A stretch of 64,000 nt of DNA from Devosia enhydra (GTDB lineage Bacteria > Pseudomonadota > Alphaproteobacteria > Rhizobiales > Devosiaceae), in the NCBI RefSeq assembly GCF_900119845.1, contig NZ_FPKU01000001.1, forward strand, positions 1,025,528 through 1,089,527, given 5' to 3'. The translations under genes were made by a program, and so were the position numbers. Positions 29,457 to 38,875 of this stretch are shown here, in pieces. The notes beneath the pieces were generated by a model. It made no database searches, was not told the DNA's origin, and saw nothing but the letters and a program-made list of their open reading frames with translations. Positions within the stretch are counted from its first letter, which is position 1. Each line of letters starts with the position of its first letter.

Positions 29457-30269
29457 TCAAAGGCCGCTGAACCTCGGGCTCAGCGCGTCTGCAAGCCGGG
29501 CGGCCTCCTGCCGCTGCTCTGGCGAGGCGATGGACATAGCGCTGGTCAGCATGTCGCGGATCCAGTTCTCGTCACCCGTCCCGGCGGAACGTCGCCCGGC
29601 CACGGTCAGCCACATCAGGCCCTCCACGGGCTGGGCCTCGATGCCGTTGCCGTTGAAGAGAATGTCGCCCAGCTTGGCCTGCGCCGGCACATAACCCTTC
29701 TGGGCCGCCGAATAGAGATAGCGCGCGCCGCGCAGATGATTGCCGCCGCCACTTTCCAGATAGCGCTCGCCCACCCGGTATTGCGCCTCAGCCTCACCGA
29801 AATAATCGGCGGCGTGCAGGATGAGCCGATCGGCCTTGCCGGGATCGGCGCTGAGGTCGGCAGCCGGAAGCCCCTCGCGGTAATACTCACCCACCTTGAC
29901 GAAGGACTGGGCCACGATGTCAGCCTCGATGCCTTCGGGTGCCGCATTGGCGTATTCATTGGCGATCTGCGAGAAATAACCGAAGGCCTTCACCGGATCC
30001 TTGGCAACGCCATTGCCGTTTTCATACATATTGCCCAGGTGCCAGAGCGCCATGGGCTCGCCGGCAGCGGCGGCGCCTTCGAGTGCCGACATGAGGTCGG
30101 CTCCCGAAACTCCGGCCTGCGCGCCATCGAGCATCCCAGCCATGGCTTCGGCAGCATCGAGCGCCGTATTGGCCTGCGCCGATGCCGGGGAAACCGCTGC
30201 AAGACCCATGATCACGAATGAACCGGCCGCTACGGAGATGAGGGTTCGATTGACCCTTTGCATCCGCAT
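29457..30269 (-). CDS. exoR: ExoR-like Sel1-repeat periplasmic protein
   Basis: 270 residues: Sec signal ending SPASAQA, then several Sel1/TPR-like repeats (ALWHLGNMYENGNGVAKDP, AEAQYRVGERYLESGG, AQAKLGDILFNGNGIEAQP, EGLMWLTVAGRR). Size, repeats and position beside xthA match ExoR, the periplasmic inhibitor of the ExoS-ChvI two-component system in rhizobia, which controls exopolysaccharide and motility. Homology is moderate, so the symbol is inferred partly from synteny. GGGAG precedes the ATG at 30269; ATG at 30263 is an alternative. Confidence 0.75.
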   Translation of the reverse strand: MRMQRVNRTLISVAAGSFVIMGLAAVSPASAQANTALDAAEAMAGMLDGAQAGVSGADLMSALEGAAAAGEPMALWHLGNMYENGNGVAKDPVKAFGYFSQIANEYANAAPEGIEADIVAQSFVKVGEYYREGLPAADLSADPGKADRLILHAADYFGEAEAQYRVGERYLESGGGNHLRGARYLYSAAQKGYVPAQAKLGDILFNGNGIEAQPVEGLMWLTVAGRRSAGTGDENWIRDMLTSAMSIASPEQRQEAARLADALSPRFSGL

Positions 30270-30594
30270 GACACTCCCTACCCACCTGAGGCGCAGACCC
30301 TTGACGGGTCCAGCCAACTCACCAGCCACACACGGACTGCGAGGCCGTGAACCGGCCGCCGCAGATCGGGGAGCGGGGTGTCGAAGTGTTGCGAAACCGT
30401 TAGGATTTCGCACTTTCCACTCTCCCGCCCCCACGTTCCCTGATCCTCTTTTAGGGTCAGATTGTGGCGCCGCCAGTGACCAAAATGTTGAGGTGACCCC
30501 GGCAAAAGCGGGATTCGAAATCCTTGTTGCAAATTGGTCACTGAGGCGAAAACCGGGGTGGTTAAGGTCGTACTGACGCCGTGCCGAAAGGGCG
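30270..30594. other. Intergenic region between exoR and valS
   Basis: 325 bp with no credible gene. It must hold the exoR promoter. The only structures I see are the fold-back element at 30475-30542 and the hairpin over the valS stop. Confidence 0.6.
30475..30542. repeat. 68-bp fold-back element
   Basis: Perfect 9-bp terminal inverted repeats AGTGACCAA and TTGGTCACT enclose two smaller hairpins: CCCGGCAAAAGCGGG and GGATTCGAAATCC. The inner part resembles the REP-like 'CCCGC-GAAA-GCGGG' palindromes that are dispersed in many proteobacterial genomes. No second copy was noticed in this window. Confidence 0.5.
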
Positions 30595-30598
30595 TCAG
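30573..30598 (-). terminator. Hairpin across the valS stop codon
   Basis: CTGACGCC (30573-30580) and GGCGTCAG (30591-30598) form an 8-bp stem with a 10-nt loop that includes the valS stop. No T-tract follows on the minus strand, so termination is uncertain. Confidence 0.35.
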
Positions 30599-33438
30599 CC
30601 GAGCCGTGCCAGGGCCTCCTGCAGCTTGGCAAGGGTTTCGACCGCCTCGGCGCGACGGCTCTTTTGCTCCTCGATCACCTCGGGCGGCGCCTTGGCGACG
30701 AACTGCGGATTGTCGAGCTTGCGATCGATCTTGCCGACATCGTCGGTGAGCTTGCCGATGTCCTTGCCCAGTCGCGCACGCTCGGCATCGAGGTCGATCA
30801 TGCCCGCCAGAGGCAGCGCGTAAGTCGCCTCACCGATCACCATCTGCGCCGAGCTCGGCGGCACCTCTTCGGCATAGTCCACCGTCTCGAGCCGCGCGAG
30901 GCGGGAGAGCGCCGGCAGGTGGGTCGTGATCCGCGAGCGCGTGTCGTCGGCCGCGCCCACCACCACGAGTTTGGCCTTGGCGCCCGCCGGCACGTTCATC
31001 TCGGTGCGCACCGAGCGGATGCCGGAGACGAGCGCGAGAAGCCAGCCCATCTCGGCATCGGCGGCCTCATCCTCGAGACCAGCCAGTGCCGGCCATTCGC
31101 TGATGATCAGCAGCTTTTCTCGCGCCGGGCCGGTCTTGCCGGTCTCGGCCCACAGCTCTTCGGTCACGAACGGCATGAAGGGATGCAGCAGCTTCAGGAT
31201 CTGGTCGAGCACGTAGGCTGCCGTTGCCCGGGTCTCGGCGGCCGCCTCGGCGTCCTCGCCGGTAAAGACCGGCTTTGCGAGTTCCACATACCAGTCGCAG
31301 AACGTGCCCCAGACGAAGTCGTAGGCGGCGTTGGCGGCTTCGTTGAACTTGTACTCCTCGATGCCACGCGTCACCGAGGCCACCGCCTTCGCCGTGGCGC
31401 TGACGATCCAGCGATTGAGCGCCTGGCTATTCGCCCTGGGGTCATATCCCTCGACGCGGCGGCACTCGTTCATCTCGAGGAAGCGCGCGGCGTTCCAGAG
31501 CTTGGTGACGAAGTTGCGATAGCCCTCCACCCGGCTCATCGCCAGCCGCAGGTCGCGGCCCTGCGCAGCCATAGCCGCAAGGGTGAAGCGCGTTGCGTCG
31601 GCGCCATAGCCATCGACCAGCTCGAGCGGGTCAATGACGTTGCCCTTGGTCTTGCTCATCTTCTGGCCGTTCTCGTCGCGGACCAGCGCATGCACATAGA
31701 CGGTATGGAACGGCTCCTTGTCGAGGAACTCGATGCCCATCATCATCATCCGGGCGACCCAGAAGAAGATGATGTCGAAGCCGGTGACGAGCACGTCGGT
31801 CTGGTAGTAGCGACGGAGCTCAGGCGTATCCTCGGGCCAGCCCAGCGTCGAGAACGGCCAGAGCGCCGAGGAGAACCAGGTGTCGAGCACGTCCTCGTCG
31901 CGATGCAGCGGCGCCTTGGCGTCGCGCAGCTCGGCAAAGGGGTCACTAGCCTTGACCCTGCCCCAGGCCTCGGCATCCTTGCGGTCCTTCTGCGTCTGCT
32001 CGAAGCCGGTCAGGGCGCGCTGGAATTCGGGCGAATTGAGGCCATCGGTGTAGAACTCCACGGCCCGCCCGTAATAGGCGATGGCCTGCTCGCGCGCCTC
32101 CGCTTCCGTGCCTGCCACGAAGCATTTCGGGCCTGCCGCCGCATTGCCGAAATCGGGGTCGCTGGGCATGCGGGGACCGTACCAGGCCGGAATCTGGTGG
32201 CCCCACCACAGCTGGCGCGAGATGCACCACGGCTTGATGTTCTCCATCCAGGCGAAATAGGTGTTCTCCCAGCTCTGGGGCACGAATTTCGTCCGCCCCT
32301 CGCGCACCGAAGCGAGCGCGGGCTTGGCCAACACCTCGGCATTGACGAACCACTGGTCTGTGAGGAACGGCTCGATCACCACCTGCTTGGACTTCTCATC
32401 ATGAGGCACCATGATGGTCTTGTCCTCGGCCTTGACCAGCACGCCGATGGCCTCGAGATCCGCGAGGATTGCCTTGCGCGCCTCGAACCGGTCGAGCCCG
32501 CGATAGGCCTTGGGCGCATAGCCATTGATACGCGCCGAGGTGGTGAAGACGTTGATCGGCTTGAGATTGTGCCGCTCGCCGACCTCGAAATCGTTGAAAT
32601 CATGGGCCGGCGTGATCTTCACGGCGCCGGAGCCCAGCTCCGGATCGGCATACTCGTCGGCGATGATCGGAATGCGCCGCCCCACCAGCGGCAGCAGCAC
32701 ATGCTTGCCCACCAAGTGCTTGTAGCGTTCATCCTCCGGATGCACGGCCACGGCCACGTCGCCCAGCATGGTCTCGGGCCGGGTCGTGGCCACGACGATC
32801 GAGTCCTCTGAGTTCTCCACCGGGTAGCGCAGGTGCCACATCTTGCCGGCGGTCTCGATGTTTTCCACCTCGAGATCGGAGATGGCCGTTTCCAGCCCCG
32901 GATGCCAGTTCACCAGCCGCTTGGCGCGGTAGATCAGGCCCTTGCGATAGAGTTCGACGAAGACCTTGCGCACAGCCTCCGAGAGGCCCTCATCCATGGT
33001 GAAGCGCTCGCGGGACCAGTCGGCCGAAGCGCCCAGCCGGTGCAGCTGCTTGAGAATGGTGCCGCCGCTTTCCGCCTTCCACTCCCACACCCGGCGCAGG
33101 AATTCCTCGCGCCCGAGTTCGCGCCGCGTCGGCTGCTGGCGCTCGGCCAGCTTGCGCTCCACGATCATCTGCGTGGCGATGCCGGCATGGTCGGTGCCTG
33201 GCTGCCACAGCACATCCTTGCCACGCATGCGCTCGAAGCGGATGAGGATATCCTGGATGGTGTTGTTGAGCGCGTGCCCGATATGGAGCGACCCCGTCAC
33301 ATTGGGCGGCGGAATGACGATGGTGAAGGTTTCCGCGCCCGGCTTGGCACCGGCGCCGGCCTTGAACGCGCCCGCTTCGAGCCACGTCTCGTAAATCCGC
33401 GTCTCGACGGCGGCCGGCTCGTAGGTCTTTTCGATCAT
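30595..33438 (-). CDS. valS: Valyl-tRNA synthetase
   Basis: About 947 residues, class I with an editing domain. HIGH motif in [22 protein letters not shown] motif in [16 protein letters not shown], and a C-terminal coiled coil ([19 protein letters not shown]) typical of ValS. The start [12 protein letters not shown] at 33438 matches related synthetases; an ATG at 33450 would add four residues. The valS-popZ-tolC-pcm order is conserved in alphaproteobacteria. Confidence 0.96.
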   Translation of the reverse strand: MIEKTYEPAAVETRIYETWLEAGAFKAGAGAKPGAETFTIVIPPPNVTGSLHIGHALNNTIQDILIRFERMRGKDVLWQPGTDHAGIATQMIVERKLAERQQPTRRELGREEFLRRVWEWKAESGGTILKQLHRLGASADWSRERFTMDEGLSEAVRKVFVELYRKGLIYRAKRLVNWHPGLETAISDLEVENIETAGKMWHLRYPVENSEDSIVVATTRPETMLGDVAVAVHPEDERYKHLVGKHVLLPLVGRRIPIIADEYADPELGSGAVKITPAHDFNDFEVGERHNLKPINVFTTSARINGYAPKAYRGLDRFEARKAILADLEAIGVLVKAEDKTIMVPHDEKSKQVVIEPFLTDQWFVNAEVLAKPALASVREGRTKFVPQSWENTYFAWMENIKPWCISRQLWWGHQIPAWYGPRMPSDPDFGNAAAGPKCFVAGTEAEAREQAIAYYGRAVEFYTDGLNSPEFQRALTGFEQTQKDRKDAEAWGRVKASDPFAELRDAKAPLHRDEDVLDTWFSSALWPFSTLGWPEDTPELRRYYQTDVLVTGFDIIFFWVARMMMMGIEFLDKEPFHTVYVHALVRDENGQKMSKTKGNVIDPLELVDGYGADATRFTLAAMAAQGRDLRLAMSRVEGYRNFVTKLWNAARFLEMNECRRVEGYDPRANSQALNRWIVSATAKAVASVTRGIEEYKFNEAANAAYDFVWGTFCDWYVELAKPVFTGEDAEAAAETRATAAYVLDQILKLLHPFMPFVTEELWAETGKTGPAREKLLIISEWPALAGLEDEAADAEMGWLLALVSGIRSVRTEMNVPAGAKAKLVVVGAADDTRSRITTHLPALSRLARLETVDYAEEVPPSSAQMVIGEATYALPLAGMIDLDAERARLGKDIGKLTDDVGKIDRKLDNPQFVAKAPPEVIEEQKSRRAEAVETLAKLQEALARLG

Positions 33439-33560
33439 CGTGCAGTCCATGCAGGTGCGCCCGCTGCCGGGGCGGCGCGGGCGAGAGGGATCGGGGGTCT
33501 TCTAAAGCAAGAGGGGACGGACCGAGTCAACAGCAGCCGCTGCCACCCGCCTCCGCGACG

Positions 33561-34319
33561 TCAATCGACGCCGCGGGAGACGCGCTCGATTTCCTTTTCC
33601 ACCATGCGTTCAACCACTGCAGGAAGGTTCTCGTCGAGCCATTCCTTCAGCATGGGGCGCATCATGTCGCGAATGAGGTCTTCGAGTGTGATGCCGGGCG
33701 CCACGGCCGAAAGCCCATTGAGGCGAGCAAAGGTGCTGCGCACGGCGGCCTTGGTCGCGGGTTCGAGCAACTCTTCCGCGATATCGGCGCTGAGGGTCGG
33801 ATCGGGCAGCGGGCTCGGGCGCGGGTCCATTCTGGGCGTCTCCATGCGCGGTTCGGCCCTTGCTGAAGAAAGAGGGGCCGGGCGGGGCTCAGGCTTCGCG
33901 GCGGGCTGAAGAGGCGCCGCCACAGCAGCACGCGCTTCGTTCGCAGCCCCGGCAGCGCTCGGCTCCTCGCCCACGAATGTGATATCGTCGGGATCGATGA
34001 GCTCGGCCGGCACGGCAAATTCCGGAGCAGCCTCCGCGGCCTGCGGATCCTGGATCAGTTCGGCGAAGCTCCGCGGCCTTGCGGACACGTCATCAGCCAC
34101 GATCTGCGAGGGCTTAAGGGCCAGCGGCTTGTCGTCATCCTCGGCCTTTGCAGGTGCGGGCCGGGGCGTCAGCTTGGGCGGCTCCGCCGCCGCAACGGGG
34201 GCCGGCTTTCCACCGGGCGTCGCTGCGCGCCCGGTGGCTGCATCGTCATCGGCGATGATCTGCCGGATCGAGGACAGGATTTCGTCCATCGAGGGTTCTT
34301 TTGCCGCCGGCTTGTTCAT
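33561..34319 (-). CDS. popZ: Polar organizing protein PopZ (DUF2497)
   Basis: 252 residues. Conserved N-terminal helix PSMDEILSSIRQIIADDD, then a long acidic Pro-rich disordered linker (residues about 30-180) and the C-terminal oligomerisation helices ending DEVL-type segments, here PMLKEWLDENLPAVVERMVE followed by KEIERVSRG. PopZ builds the polar microdomain that anchors chromosome origins and signalling proteins. Neighbours valS and tolC support the call. Confidence 0.9.
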   Translation of the reverse strand: MNKPAAKEPSMDEILSSIRQIIADDDAATGRAATPGGKPAPVAAAEPPKLTPRPAPAKAEDDDKPLALKPSQIVADDVSARPRSFAELIQDPQAAEAAPEFAVPAELIDPDDITFVGEEPSAAGAANEARAAVAAPLQPAAKPEPRPAPLSSARAEPRMETPRMDPRPSPLPDPTLSADIAEELLEPATKAAVRSTFARLNGLSAVAPGITLEDLIRDMMRPMLKEWLDENLPAVVERMVEKEIERVSRGVD

Positions 34320-34410
34320 GAGCGCCTCTCGTGCCGCACGCGGCACCGCCCGGGCGCCGCAACGATGGGGATGATTCGTTGATCCACAGTCTATGTCGGG
34401 GATCGGAATG

Positions 34411-34437
34411 GCAAAACGGCGGCCTTTCGGCCGCCGT
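34411..34437 (-). terminator. Intrinsic terminator of tolC
   Basis: On the minus strand ACGGCGGCC-GAAA-GGCCGCCGT is followed by TTTTGCC. A perfect 9-bp stem with a stable GAAA loop about 30 bp after the tolC stop. Confidence 0.75.
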
Positions 34438-34466
34438 CGCTTTCAACAGGCAATTGCCGGTGCCGC

Positions 34467-35837
34467 CTATTCGATGAACGCGTAGTCCGACCAGATCTCC
34501 TCGACAGCCGCGATATAGCCATCGGCGGATTTGACCTGCACGTTGAGGCGAAGATCGCGCGCATTGAGCCGGCCCGTCGCCGCTATCAGCGAGAACGAGG
34601 CGATGGTTCGGGTTGCGGTGGCGCCGATCAGGCTCTCCTGCGCCGAGGTGAGTTCCGCCTGTGCATTGAGCACATCGAGGGTCGTGCTCTGCCCCACATC
34701 ACGTTCGGCCACGACGCCTTCGACCACGAGCCGCTGCGATTCGACGGCCGTCCGGGCGGACTGGATCTGCGCATTGGCGTTCTGGAGCGTTGCCCAGGCC
34801 GTGGTCACGGCCTCGCGCACCTGGTCGCGGGTCGAAAGCGCTTCGAACTCGCTCTGGATGGCCAGCAGGTTGGCCTTGCGCATCGCCGCGCCATTGGCGC
34901 CACCCGAATAGATCGGGATCGACAATTGCAGGCCCACCGAGCCCGATACGCCAGCCTGCCCCCGATTGGTCTGGCTGTTGCCGAAGCAGTTGATGGTGCA
35001 GAGATTGCCGATCAGCGTCAGCGTCGGGCCGAAGGCGGCGCGGGCCGCTTCATACCCGGCCTGCGAGACGCGGATCGAGGCCTGCGCCGAAAGCACGGCC
35101 GGGTGCCGGGTCTCGGCCGAACGGATGGCCGGCTCGAGTGCCGACGGTACGAGGCCGTTGAAATTGTAGTCGGCGCTGAGATTTGCAGGCTTGCGCCCCA
35201 CCCAGCGTTCATAGCTGGCCTGGCTGATCTGGAGATTGCCGATGGCAACGCGGTATCCGGCCGTTGCCTGGGCGAGACGGGCCCGCGCCTGCGACACGTC
35301 GATGCGGGTGCCCTCGCCGATGCGCAGCCGCTCATCGGCCGAATCGACCTGCGCCTGGAAAAAGCGCATATTCTCCGCGCGCAGCTCGACGAGCTGGGTA
35401 TCGCGGATGACATTCATGTAGGCCTGCGCGACGGAGAGCAGCACGTTCTGCTCCTGATTGCGCATGGCGTATGTCGCCACCTCGGTCAGCGCGCGCGCCT
35501 GCTCGATCTGCGACTCGGTGCGGAAATTGTCCCACAGCGTCTGCCGGTAGCTGAACCCGCCCGAGAAATCGACGGCGCTGTTGAAGCCCGACTCCGTGCC
35601 GATCGAAAAAGCATTGGTGAAATCGGCAGAAAACCCGATCGACGGCAGCTTGCCCGCCTTGCGGGCCGCGATGTCCTCGGCCGAAGCCTTGACGCTCAGA
35701 AGCGCCGACATGATGTCGGGATTATTGGCGTAGGCATATTCCAATGCCTGCTTCAGGGTCACGGCAAAAGCCGGCCCCTGCAAAAATGCGAGCGCAGCGA
35801 TAATCGCCGCGGCACGCAAGAGACGCTTAGGCAGCAT
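34467..35837 (-). CDS. tolC: TolC family outer membrane channel protein
   Basis: 456 residues with a Sec signal (LLRAAAIIAALAFLQGPAFA). The internal duplication typical of TolC is visible: VTLKQALEYAYANNPDIM at the start of repeat 1 and an equivalent region beginning near AIRSAETRHPAVLSAQASIR in repeat 2, each with long helices and beta strands. It is the outer-membrane part of efflux pumps and type I secretion systems. pcm lies upstream. Confidence 0.92.
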   Translation of the reverse strand: MLPKRLLRAAAIIAALAFLQGPAFAVTLKQALEYAYANNPDIMSALLSVKASAEDIAARKAGKLPSIGFSADFTNAFSIGTESGFNSAVDFSGGFSYRQTLWDNFRTESQIEQARALTEVATYAMRNQEQNVLLSVAQAYMNVIRDTQLVELRAENMRFFQAQVDSADERLRIGEGTRIDVSQARARLAQATAGYRVAIGNLQISQASYERWVGRKPANLSADYNFNGLVPSALEPAIRSAETRHPAVLSAQASIRVSQAGYEAARAAFGPTLTLIGNLCTINCFGNSQTNRGQAGVSGSVGLQLSIPIYSGGANGAAMRKANLLAIQSEFEALSTRDQVREAVTTAWATLQNANAQIQSARTAVESQRLVVEGVVAERDVGQSTTLDVLNAQAELTSAQESLIGATATRTIASFSLIAATGRLNARDLRLNVQVKSADGYIAAVEEIWSDYAFIE

Positions 35838-36011
35838 GAGACGACCTCCGATGCCATCGACACTAGGCGGGGCAGCGCCTCACCACAACATGCGTCAAAA
35901 GGTGTTGCACAAATTAAACACGACAAATCTTTCGTCGTGACTGGTCCGCCACAGTCCTGCTGAACGGCTGATCAGGCCCAAACCGTCATCACTGCACGGA
36001 GCTTCGCGGCT

Positions 36012-36677
36012 TCAGAAGACGAAGCCGTTCGGCCGTTTGAAGCCCGGCAGCTCCGGCATGGTCGCATCGAATTCCGGGTAGCCGGCGGCCTTGTGCCCCG
36101 AACGGACCAGAACATGCGCGCGGGTGCGCCCATTTTCGCGCAGCAGGCCAACGAGCCGCCCCCCATCGGTCAGCATCTGCAGCAGGCCGGGCGGCACTTC
36201 CTCCACCACACCCTCCAGCATGATGGCGTCGAAAGGCGCGTGAGCCCTGGCCGCCTCGTAGGAGCCTTCAAGAATTCGCGTATTTCCCACGCCCTGCCCG
36301 GCCAATGTCCGGGCGGCATGGGCGGCAAGGCCGGCATCGGCCTCGACAGCCACCACTTCAGCCGCCAGCCGAGCAAGGATCGCTGTGGCATATCCGCTCG
36401 AGGCGCCGACATGGAGCACGCGTTCGCCGGGCGCGATGGCGGCAAGCTGGATCAGGCGAGCCAAAGGCATCGGAGCTGCCAGCTGCCGCTGGCCACCGGG
36501 AGCCGGCAAGGACTGGTCGAGATAGGCCAGCTGCGCGCGGCTGGGATCGACGAAGGCCTCGCGGGGAACCGAACCCATGGCTGCCAGCAGCCGCTTGTCG
36601 GTAACGTCATTGGGACGCAGCTGGCTTTCCACCATGCGCCACCGCGCTTCAGCCTGATCGACCAATCCAGCCTCCAT
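36012..36677 (-). CDS. pcm: Protein-L-isoaspartate O-methyltransferase family protein
   Basis: 221 residues. The start MEAGLVDQAEARWRMVESQL, then VPREAF, the SAM-binding motif ERVLHVGASSGYATAILA and EGVVEEVPPGLLQML are those of the PCMT family. It repairs isoaspartyl residues by methylation, though this alphaproteobacterial branch paired with tolC is not well characterised. This is the only pcm-like gene in the window, although related genomes often have another beside surE. Confidence 0.85.
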   Translation of the reverse strand: MEAGLVDQAEARWRMVESQLRPNDVTDKRLLAAMGSVPREAFVDPSRAQLAYLDQSLPAPGGQRQLAAPMPLARLIQLAAIAPGERVLHVGASSGYATAILARLAAEVVAVEADAGLAAHAARTLAGQGVGNTRILEGSYEAARAHAPFDAIMLEGVVEEVPPGLLQMLTDGGRLVGLLRENGRTRAHVLVRSGHKAAGYPEFDATMPELPGFKRPNGFVF

Positions 36678-36810
36678 CCTATGCAAGGCGCGCCTCTGGG
36701 GCGGGCATCGCGGTGAAAACACAGAGCGTGAGGAAATTCAATCGCGAGCGCCCATTCGAACCGAACCGCTCGGCAGGACACTGCACCGCAATCATCGCTA
36801 TCTGGGAAAC

Positions 36811-36857
36811 TGGAGGCCACGTCCGGAATCGAACCGGAATACACGGATTTGCAATCC
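36811..36857. repeat. attL: 47-bp copy of the tRNA-Cys 3' half
   Basis: Identical to 54508-54554. It begins TGGAGGCCACGTCCGG and ends at the anticodon stem with GATTTGCAATCC, then the sequences diverge. It contains the CCA end, T-arm, variable region and part of the anticodon arm but lacks the 5' half, so it is not a functional tRNA. It marks the left boundary of the integrated element. Confidence 0.92.
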
Positions 36858-36882
36858 TCATCCGCCCTTTGATATCCTTATA

Positions 36883-36926
36883 CTTTTTGGCATCGTGTGC
36901 CGTGCGTGTGCCGTTCAGCCAAAAAG
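36883..36926 (-). terminator. Inverted repeat at the integrase 3' end
   Basis: CTTTTTGGC (36883-36891) and GCCAAAAAG (36918-36926) are perfect inverted copies around the integrase stop. On the minus strand the loop is 26 nt, so it is a weak terminator candidate; it encloses the two repeated CGTGTGCCG sites. Confidence 0.4.
36894..36913. promoter_or_regulatory. Left-arm integrase binding sites (candidate)
   Basis: CGTGTGCCG occurs at 36894-36902 and again at 36905-36913, spaced by 11 bp (one helical turn). The same 9-mer, with at most one change, recurs at the opposite end of the element (54372, 54430, 54441). Repeated short sites on both sides of the core are what arm-type sites of lambda-like integrases look like. 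Confidence 0.5.
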
Positions 36927-38111
36927 AGCAGCTTCGGCGGCGGCCAATTCGGAGCCGTCATCCCCTCTCGGAAACAGGTGACCGTAGACGTTCAGCGTCA
37001 TGGCGATCGTGGAGTGTCCAAGCCGTTCCTGAACGACTTTCGGCGGCAGCTCGAGGCCTCCATCGGCGCGGCGATTGATCAGCCAGCTGGCATGGAAGTG
37101 CCGCAGGCAGTGAAGGCCCGTGTATTTAGGCGCAAGAATCGGATTGCCCTTGGCGTCGAGATCGCCCGTCTCCCGCGTCACCCCTGCGCGGATCTGCGCA
37201 GGGGCAAAGCCCATGGCAATGATGGGCTGGTGCGCCTCGGGCTCGCCCTTGAGGTTGGGAAACACCAACCCCTTGTCGCTTTTGGTGCCGGCCTTCTTCC
37301 AGTCTTTCAGCGTGTTCGCCACGATCGGCGGCAGCGGCACCTCGCGCTCGCCGGCTTCCGACTTCGGCCGGCCGATGGCCTTGAAGCGATCGGCGCGCTG
37401 CCGCACGTGCAGCACGCGCTTCTCAAGGTCTACATCTCGCCAACATAGCCCGCGCAGCTCGGATGAGCGCAAGCCGGTGAAGATGGCGGTGACCAGCAAT
37501 GGCCGCCAGCGGCCTTCCAGATTCGCGAGGATGGCCCTCACTTCTTCCGGGCTGGGGATATCAACCCCGACGCGCAGCTTGCCCGTGGCGCGCTTCTGCG
37601 CCCGTGCATCGGCGGAGCCGCGTCGGCCGCGCATGTCGCGGATGGGGTTGCGGTTGCAGAGGCCGCGCTCCTGCGCGTCTCCGATGAGGCTGCCGAGCGA
37701 AACCAGAATCTTGCGGATCATCGCCGGGCTCCGCCCATTGTCGGCAAGCCTCTCTTCAAAGGCTCGAGCGGCGGGAAGCGTGAAGGCGTTCATGCGGATT
37801 TCGCCGATGAACGGGACGATATGCAGGTTCAGGTGCTGCCGATACTGGTCGACCGTGGTGCGTTCGCGCCCTGCCCGCTCTTTGGCGGCAATCCACAGCT
37901 TGCCCGCCTCGGCGATCGTGGCGCTGGCAGCGTCTGCAACATGCGCGCCATCCGCAACCTCTGTGGAAGCCCGTTTCTCGAAGGCCTCGGCATCCTTCTT
38001 GAGCTTGAAGTTCTTCCGGTGACGCTTGCCGGCCTGATCCACATAGTCCGCCTGCCAGGCCTCCCGCTCAACGCCCTGGGCGGTAGTCCATCTCCGCTTA
38101 TGAACGGACAT
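36915..38111 (-). CDS. Tyrosine-type site-specific integrase
   Basis: 398 residues. N-terminal arm-binding region (ending near KKDAEAFEKRAST), SAM-like core-binding domain, then the catalytic domain: Arg in FTGLRSSELRGLCWRDVD, His-x-x-Arg in GLHCLRHFHASWL, and the nucleophile Tyr in MTLNVYGHLF after QERLGHSTI. It should integrate and excise the element at tRNA-Cys, whose attL is 58 bp from its stop codon. Its promoter lies in the 307-bp gap to the right. An AGGAG precedes the ATG. Confidence 0.93.
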   Translation of the reverse strand: MSVHKRRWTTAQGVEREAWQADYVDQAGKRHRKNFKLKKDAEAFEKRASTEVADGAHVADAASATIAEAGKLWIAAKERAGRERTTVDQYRQHLNLHIVPFIGEIRMNAFTLPAARAFEERLADNGRSPAMIRKILVSLGSLIGDAQERGLCNRNPIRDMRGRRGSADARAQKRATGKLRVGVDIPSPEEVRAILANLEGRWRPLLVTAIFTGLRSSELRGLCWRDVDLEKRVLHVRQRADRFKAIGRPKSEAGEREVPLPPIVANTLKDWKKAGTKSDKGLVFPNLKGEPEAHQPIIAMGFAPAQIRAGVTRETGDLDAKGNPILAPKYTGLHCLRHFHASWLINRRADGGLELPPKVVQERLGHSTIAMTLNVYGHLFPRGDDGSELAAAEAALFG

Positions 38112-38418
38112 TAGGAGGCTCCTAGCTTGATCTCACCTTCGGGCTCGGCGCGCGCAAGGCAGGGTCTGCTGAATGTCAGGCAGACCCCCTGTGGAAAACT
38201 GCGCAGCCCTCGGCGGATTCTCGACCGTTTGAATTCAATGGGTTAGGCCAAACATGAGAACGAATGCAGATTGTCGCAGGTTTGCATGTGGACGGATGCG
38301 ATTATATTGGCGGTTAACGGGGCGCAGTGCATAGAACGGAGCAAGTGAGAACACATGTGTCGCGGATTAGGGGCGTCCATCATTAACATTTGCGCGGCAA
38401 TCAACTGCGATCATGCTG
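38112..38418. other. Non-coding gap between integrase and first repressor gene
   Basis: 307 bp with no credible ORF. It should carry the integrase promoter on the minus strand and the 3' end of the repressor transcript. I see no LexA box, tRNA or clear hairpin here. Confidence 0.5.
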
Positions 38419-38775
38419 TTACTCGTCGGGGTGTGGGGGCAGTTGGATGGCCTTCCTAATAGTCTCTTCGGCCCCCTCCCAATATTCCGGGTGTTCCTTG
38501 AGGCTCTTTGTAAGGACGTTGGCCAAGTGCTCTGCCACCTGGTGGTTTGGGCCGCTCGCCGCGATACGGTGAAACTCTTCAATGTCTTTGATCAGGGCCG
38601 AGATCGGGTAAATGCGCGGATACTTCTCGTCGAGCGTCGCGACTATCTCGGCATTCATCGATCTGCCGTTCCGCTCTGCAGCGGCTTTGATGCGGTCACG
38701 CATGCCGTCAGGGAGGCGCAAAACGTACTTATCTTGGGGTTGCGCTTGGGGCTTCGGCATCGGCTCGATCTGCAT
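38419..38775 (-). CDS. Arc-family ribbon-helix-helix repressor (left)
   Basis: 118 residues. Near the N-terminus DKYVLRLPDGMRDRIKAAAE followed by RNGRSMNAEIVATL is an Arc/Mnt-type ribbon-helix-helix domain (strand, helix A, helix B). The C-terminal 65 residues are mainly helical (EEFHRI, AEHLANVLTKSL) and may serve oligomerisation. It is transcribed away from the second Arc-type gene, and the operator nearest to it starts only 13 bp before its ATG, which suggests autoregulation. It probably keeps the element quiescent. Confidence 0.8.
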   Translation of the reverse strand: MQIEPMPKPQAQPQDKYVLRLPDGMRDRIKAAAERNGRSMNAEIVATLDEKYPRIYPISALIKDIEEFHRIAASGPNHQVAEHLANVLTKSLKEHPEYWEGAEETIRKAIQLPPHPDE

Positions 38776-38787
38776 TTCATCACTGGC

Positions 38788-38858
38788 GGCTAATAGCCAG
38801 CATTTTGCCGCTTGACGCAAGCATGGCTATTAGCCATTCATGGTGTGGCTAATAGCCA
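38788..38858. promoter_or_regulatory. Three palindromic operators between divergent repressor genes
   Basis: GGCTAATAGCC occurs at 38788-38798; its reverse complement GGCTATTAGCC at 38825-38835, within the 15-bp palindrome ATGGCTATTAGCCAT (38823-38837); and GGCTAATAGCC again at 38847-38857, within TGGCTAATAGCCA. Centres are 37 and 22 bp apart. The 100-bp gap contains both repressor promoters; TTGACG at 38812-38817 could be a rightward -35 next to the middle site. The layout recalls the P22 immI region controlled by Arc and Mnt. Confidence 0.75.
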
Positions 38859-38875
38859 TGGTTAAGGAGACGTGA

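Noticed and set aside
30664-32811. 715-codon open frame on the + strand
   Set aside because: Antisense shadow of valS; composition typical of reversed high-GC codons.
36811-36857. Second tRNA-Cys gene
   Set aside because: Only the 3' half is present; the sequence after the anticodon stem diverges, so it is an att duplicate.
38112-38875. LexA box controlling the element's switch
   Set aside because: No GTTC-N7-GTTC found; the nearest GAAC pair (around 38335) has the wrong spacing of 11.
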